Source: Narthecium ossifragum
Taxonomy: Eukaryota; Streptophyta; Magnoliopsida; Dioscoreales; Nartheciaceae
Direction: 5' to 3'
Assembly (NCBI GenBank): GCA_963920575.1
Contig: OY986975.1
Location: 1,382,650 to 1,446,649, forward strand
DNA length: 64,000 bases
Part shown: positions 60,448-64,000 of the stretch, one piece after another
Layout: the number at the start of each line of letters is the position of its first letter
Numbering within the stretch: the first letter of the stretch is position 1
Position numbers and translations under genes: made by a program
Notes under the pieces: generated by a model
Database searches by the model: none
Seen by the model: only the letters and a program-made list of their open reading frames with translations
What the model was told of the DNA's origin: nothing

Positions 60448-61966
60448 GGCTAAATTTTCAATTAGTACCATGTAGTTTGACTCATATTTTTATGTGGTCC
60501 TTATATTTCAAAAAGTTGCAATACAGACCCTCAAATCTAAGAATCTCTCTTATGTGGTCCGCCACGTCAGCTTCCGTCGAACGCCGTCAACCAGCTAACG
60601 GCAAACTAGCACGCGTGGCAAATTTTTATCCACGTGGTCATTTTTAAATATATTTTAATAACAAAGTTGCCTTGTCAGCATCTCTTCTCCCTCTTCTCTC
60701 TCTCTCTCTCTTCTCCCTCTTCTCTCTCTCTTCTCCCTCTTCTCCCTCTCTCTTCTCCCTTTCTCTCTTCCGACCATCTCACCGTCGATGCCCAGCCCCG
60801 ACGGCGACGGCGCTGTCGATGCCCAGATCACGTCCTCAACTGCGCCCCCACCTTCTCCAGCTTCTCTGGCAACGGCAACAGCTTCTCCAGCTTCATCACT
60901 AGCTCCACTGAAGCCACATGCGCTACTCTTCTCTCTTCTCTCAAAATAAGAAAGGGTTTTTAGAGAGAGAGAGACCTAGAGAGGGAAAGTTAGAGAGGGA
61001 GGGATGGACGGGGAGAGGGAGCCGTCGACGCCGCTTTGGGCCCGGAGTACCCCAAGGAGAGCGGCTGCTAGTAACCCCGGCGGCGGATTCCGGCCATTGG
61101 TATTGGTGGTCCTTTTGGGTTCCCTCTTTGTGTTGTTGTTCTTGTCCTCATTCTTGTCGTCGTCCACCCGGGGAGTCCGGACGAGCCTGGTTCGGAACGG
61201 CTGGGATGCGCTCAACTTGGTTTTAGTTCTATTCACCATCTTGTGCGGCGTCTTTGGCCGCAACAACGCCGCGGAGCAACCGGTGGCCAAGCAGTCGCCC
61301 CGGGTGGACTCCGGGGAGTGGTTGGGTCAGTCGAGCCGGGAGCTGGAGCGGGCTCCAGTGTTAGATCGGGTGATGGATGAGGAGGAGAGGATGGCGGGGT
61401 TGCGGCGGATGAGGAGCAGCAGCTCGTACCCGGATCTGAGAAGGAGATCAAGACGATTCCGGTGGAGACCTTAGCCCCACTTGAGATCAGGAAGAGAGGG
61501 CTCGTAACCCTAGCCCCACTCGAAATCAGGAGGAGGAGATCAAGACGATTCCGGTGGATACCTTTGAGCGCCTGTTCCGGTTCGGCCCGGAGCACCGGCT
61601 CAAGAGCCGCATCGACGCTGTTGAGGACGTGATCTGGGCATCGACGGCGCCGTCGCCGTCGAGGCTGGGCATCGACGGTGAGCTGGCCGGAAGAGAGAAA
61701 GGGAGAAGAGAGAGAGAGAAGAGGGAGAAGAGATGCTGACAAGGCAACTTTGTTATTAAAATATATTTAAAAATGGTCACGTGAATAAAAATGGACCACG
61801 CGTGCTAGTTTGCCGTTAGCTGATTGACGGCGTTCGACGGAAGCTGACGTGGCGGACCACATAAGAGAGATTCTTAAATTTGAGGGTTTGTATTGCAACT
61901 TTTTGAAATATAAGGACCACATAAAAATATGAGTCAAACTACATTGTACTAATTGAAAATTTAGCC
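60448..61966. mobile_element. Pack-MULE 2, nested in the CACTA element
   Basis: Very long inverted ends (about 350-390 bp each) begin GGCTAAATTTTCAATTAGTA, and a perfect 9-bp duplication TTGAAAAAA lies at 60439-60447 and 61967-61975. The first bases match those of Pack-MULE 1 (GGCTAAATT), but the rest of the ends differ. The ends include a TCTCTTCTCCC tract. The interior is GC-rich and gene-like. Confidence 0.93.
61004..61474 (+). pseudogene. Captured membrane-protein fragment (DUF761-type)
   Basis: An open frame of 156 codons from ATG. It has a basic N-terminus, a membrane span FRPLVLVVLLGSLFVLLFL, a second hydrophobic block NGWDALNLVLVLFTILCGVF followed by GRNN, and a late SSSSYPDLR. The RTSLVRNGWDALNLVLVLF...GR block resembles the N-terminal region of plant DUF761-type membrane proteins of unknown function (pattern recognition only). 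After YPDLR the frame departs: the plausible continuation EIKTIPVET lies in another frame, and that short stretch is duplicated about 90 bp further on before DTFERLFRFGPEHRLKSR. The C-terminal DUF761 domain itself is absent. Whether the frame is expressed is unknown. Confidence 0.6.
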
Positions 61967-62495
61967 TTGAAAAAATGTTACGAAAATCGACACTTTTTTA
62001 TAACATTGCATACTATAGTATAGCAGCGACTTTTATGCTATATAATATTTTTCATAGTATGCCTTACATGCTATGAAATCCATATTTTTTTTTGTAGTGA
62101 ATTCATGCACTTTTATCTGAAAAAGACATACATATTAAAAGGAAGGCATCATGAATTATGACTTTTTATCTCAATAATTTTTGTCATTTGTCAATAGTTG
62201 ACTTTGTCCAAATATATATAGTAGCTAGTTTGAATTTTTCCTCTCACCTTTAAAAGGTGATGACAACCCTAGAGAAAGAAAAATACAATAGAGCTAGAGA
62301 CAAGGCCTAGCTAGCTAGCTAGCTAGTAGCCACATTGTTGGCCCCTTGCTAAGAGAGTTGACCTGGGCAAAATATTACTAATCAGTGGTTGCAACTATAT
62401 GGGGGCAGGGCACACTTGTAGCAATGCTAAGCACGCAAGCATGGGACGCTATATCTAGTGCAGCTCTTTTCTCTCCTTGTTCTCATCCCCTTCTC

Positions 62496-62504
62496 TATAT
62501 AATA
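62496..62504 (+). promoter_or_regulatory. TATA box of the SAUR gene
   Basis: TATATAATA in a pyrimidine-rich context, about 490 bases before the start codon, implies a leader of roughly 460 bases. The 62103-62495 stretch upstream shows no gene. Confidence 0.55.
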
Positions 62505-62785
62505 GTTTGGCCCTCAGATCTAGGGTTCTTAATTATGTATATTAGCTTTGTTTAAGTTCTAAGAGGTCATCTTCTCTTCTTCTTCATTATATTATAGCTC
62601 CTATTCTTCTCTTTGGATCACCATCTCTATATTGTTCTTTGGCCCTAGCTTCTTGGCTTGTAGAATTCTTAAGTTTTGTTCCTTTAATTTGGCCTTGTTG
62701 GCTTCTAGGGTCTTTAGATTCCTAACTCTTTAGATCATTTTGCTAGTGTTGCATGTGTTCTTGATTTTGGTTTTTTTTCTAGGGA

Positions 62786-62961
62786 ATGAGTCCTTGGTTT
62801 GTAACAACACCTGTTGGATTAAGCCATGGATAACTATGTGCCAAGGGTGAAGGTTTTGAGATCCTTCCACCAAGTCTATGATAGAGGCTAGAAGCTTGTT
62901 GAGATCCTTTCATCTATCCATGGAGTATCAAATCTTGCTTCTCTGGTGTTTTAATTGTTGA
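62786..62961 (+). promoter_or_regulatory. Upstream ORFs in the SAUR leader
   Basis: Three short ORFs precede the main start: 62786-62833 (15 codons, MSPWFVTTPVGLSHG), 62826-62891 (21 codons, MDNYVPRVKV...) overlapping the first, and 62920-62961 (13 codons, MEYQILLLWCFNC). A good acceptor-like site (TTTTTTTTCTAG at about 62771-62782) just before the first hints at a leader intron, which would change which of these remain. All would reduce main-frame initiation if translated. Confidence 0.5.
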
Positions 62962-62988
62962 TTTGCTTGGCTGGTGGAAGAGTTGTTG

Positions 62989-63441
62989 ATGGAGAGGGTG
63001 AAGTCACACAAGGAGAGGAAGGGGGGTCTGGTGAAGACCTTGCAGCGGTTCCGGTCCCTCGGCAGCCGGAAGGCCACGGTCGACGAAGTCGTGAAGGCCA
63101 AGCGGTGGCCGAGGACGCCGGAGAGGCCGCCGCGGGCGGCCGTTCCGGATGGGTGCTTCCCGGTGTACGTCGGGCCGGGGAGAGAGCGGTTCATGATCCG
63201 GGCGGAGTGCGCCAACCACCCTCTCTTCAAGACCCTGCTGGACGAGGCCGAGACGGAGTTCGGCTACGCCGGCGGCGGCCCGCTCGAGCTGCCGTGCGAC
63301 GTGGAGCTCTTCCTCAGCGTCCTGTGGGAGATGGACCAGGAGATGGAGGCCTCTTCTCCGGCGAGGTGCGGCTGCAGCAGAGGTTACCCCGGCTACCAGC
63401 TCTTTAGTCCGGCGAGGCCGGTGTCGATGGGCCGGTACTGA
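62989..63441 (+). CDS. SAUR: SAUR-like auxin-responsive protein, 150 aa
   Basis: A single exon with GC-rich codons. Residues 1-51 form a basic leader with LVKTLQRFRSLGSRK. The SAUR domain occupies about 52-110: VPDGCFPVYVGPGRERFMI, then HPLFKTLLDEAETEFGY and GPLELPCDVELFLSVL. A short Gly/Ser/Pro tail ends MGRY. SAURs are small proteins that bind and inhibit PP2C.D phosphatases and so activate plasma-membrane H+-ATPases during growth; this is family knowledge. The ATG at 62989 was chosen; extending five codons upstream would need a GTG start. Length is near the long end of the family. It lies about 900 bp from the CACTA element, with its own TATA box. Confidence 0.93.
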   Translation: MERVKSHKERKGGLVKTLQRFRSLGSRKATVDEVVKAKRWPRTPERPPRAAVPDGCFPVYVGPGRERFMIRAECANHPLFKTLLDEAETEFGYAGGGPLELPCDVELFLSVLWEMDQEMEASSPARCGCSRGYPGYQLFSPARPVSMGRY

Positions 63442-63954
63442 TGAGCTGAACTGAAGTGCCTCAGTGACGATCAACTTAATTGCATGATGTTGATCATAAG
63501 GTTTAGATGTTTACATAAGGTTTAGAGTGTAAGGATGCACTTGCGTTAGTACTGTCTTGTCTGGGTGTGTGCTAATTAGGATTAATTTGTGTGATTTTTG
63601 TTGGGATTTATCTCGCTTTTGGATGTTGTATATTTAGATTCTGTTCATGTTTGGAATGTTAGGATTGTTTTGTGAATTTGTGTGTATGTATATGTACTTG
63701 TTCACTGATTAAGCTAAGGAATTAATACAACCATTGATTTCTTGGCTTAATTTGGAGTCACATTGCCAAACAATCAACTTGCCGGAAAGAAAAGGAGGCA
63801 TATATATATATATATATAAGCGCCTGATTATTCATCAAATACATTCCACTGCAATATAGGGTCAGTTTGGAGTTGTGTTGCTGCGTCTTTTATGACTGTG
63901 TTGTGGCGGGGCGTGTTTGTAACACTCTATGGTGGTTCAATCAAAGGTGACAAG
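63442..63954 (+). other. 3' flank of the SAUR gene
   Basis: T-rich 3' untranslated and flanking sequence with an AT microsatellite at about 63800-63819. No gene was recognised. Confidence 0.6.
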
Positions 63955-64000
63955 TTTTTTTTTTTTTGATGAATTGAGCCATCTGGCTAGTATTTATTTA
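63955..64000 (-). mobile_element. LINE 3' end cut by the window edge
   Basis: A T run followed by GATGAATTGAGCCATCTGG matches the other LINE tails of this window. It continues beyond the window. Confidence 0.7.

Larger units (their letters stand above)
58746..62099. mobile_element. Non-autonomous CACTA element, 3354 bp
   Basis: The element begins CACTACAAGAAAA and ends TTTTTTTTGTAGTG, with a 3-bp duplication AAT at 58743-58745 and 62100-62102. Subterminal repeats containing ATAGCA and TGCTATAA motifs fill both flanks, as is usual for CACTA elements. No CACTA transposase is present. A Pack-MULE inserted near its right end. Confidence 0.92.

Noticed and set aside
62974..62988. Five-codon N-terminal extension of SAUR from a GTG
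   Set aside because: Plant initiation at GTG is rare, and the ATG at 62989 fits the family start.
63004..63474. Antisense and shifted frames over the SAUR gene
   Set aside because: GC-rich shadows; the SAUR motifs lie only in the 62989-63441 frame.

Overview
The window is nuclear DNA of a flowering plant. Introns obey GT-AG, and the transposons are plant MULE, CACTA, hAT and L1 types. A monocot is likely because the SAUR exon and the captured gene fragments are very GC-rich against an AT-rich background; this is an inference, and the species cannot be read from the sequence. Only two genes look intact: a 20-exon MORC-family ATPase on the minus strand (33996-44343) and a single-exon SAUR auxin-response gene on the plus strand (62989-63441). 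Almost everything else is transposon sequence, much of it nested.

Region 1 (about 90-35430) is a tandem triplication lying downstream of, and including, the 3' end of MORC. Units A (91-10057), B (10055-30675) and C (31506-35428, part of the live gene) each hold a putative first exon and promoter of an unknown minus-strand gene, and 3' exons of MORC. Insertions have stretched A and B. A carries a hAT MITE, a short retroposon, nested MITEs, a solo LTR and a non-autonomous MULE-like element. B carries a MULE of about 11.9 kb with two convergent genes (MURA-type transposase and Ulp1-like protease, Kaonashi type), itself broken by a Pack-MULE holding glyoxal oxidase and FERONIA-like kinase fragments. 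B also carries a second MULE of 4.4 kb with a transposase relic and a PhoD-like phosphatase fragment, inserted in MORC exon 18. Both MULE families are packed with short family-specific repeats, AAGTAACTACC (or its complement) in one and TTTTCTCTCA in the other.

Region 2 (33996-44460) is the MORC gene, read here exon by exon to a 777-residue protein with complete GHKL ATPase motifs and a C-terminal coiled coil, plus a TATA-like box. Region 3 (44660-50552) is a tandem array of about 1,060-bp monomers immediately upstream of MORC. Region 4 (50590-57290) holds a Tourist-like MITE, two solo LTRs with perfect or near-perfect target duplications, an LTR relic and several LINE 3' ends. Region 5 (58746-62099) is a CACTA element containing a second Pack-MULE with a captured membrane-protein fragment. 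Region 6 is the SAUR gene with a TATA box and a long leader carrying several upstream ORFs.

MORC proteins act in transposon silencing in plants, so this MORC gene sits between its own 3'-exon copies inside a transposon nest and an upstream satellite-like array. Whether these neighbours affect its expression is the main open question. Element boundaries rest on terminal repeats and target-site duplications read by eye. Family names for protein fragments rest on recognised motifs, not on a database search.
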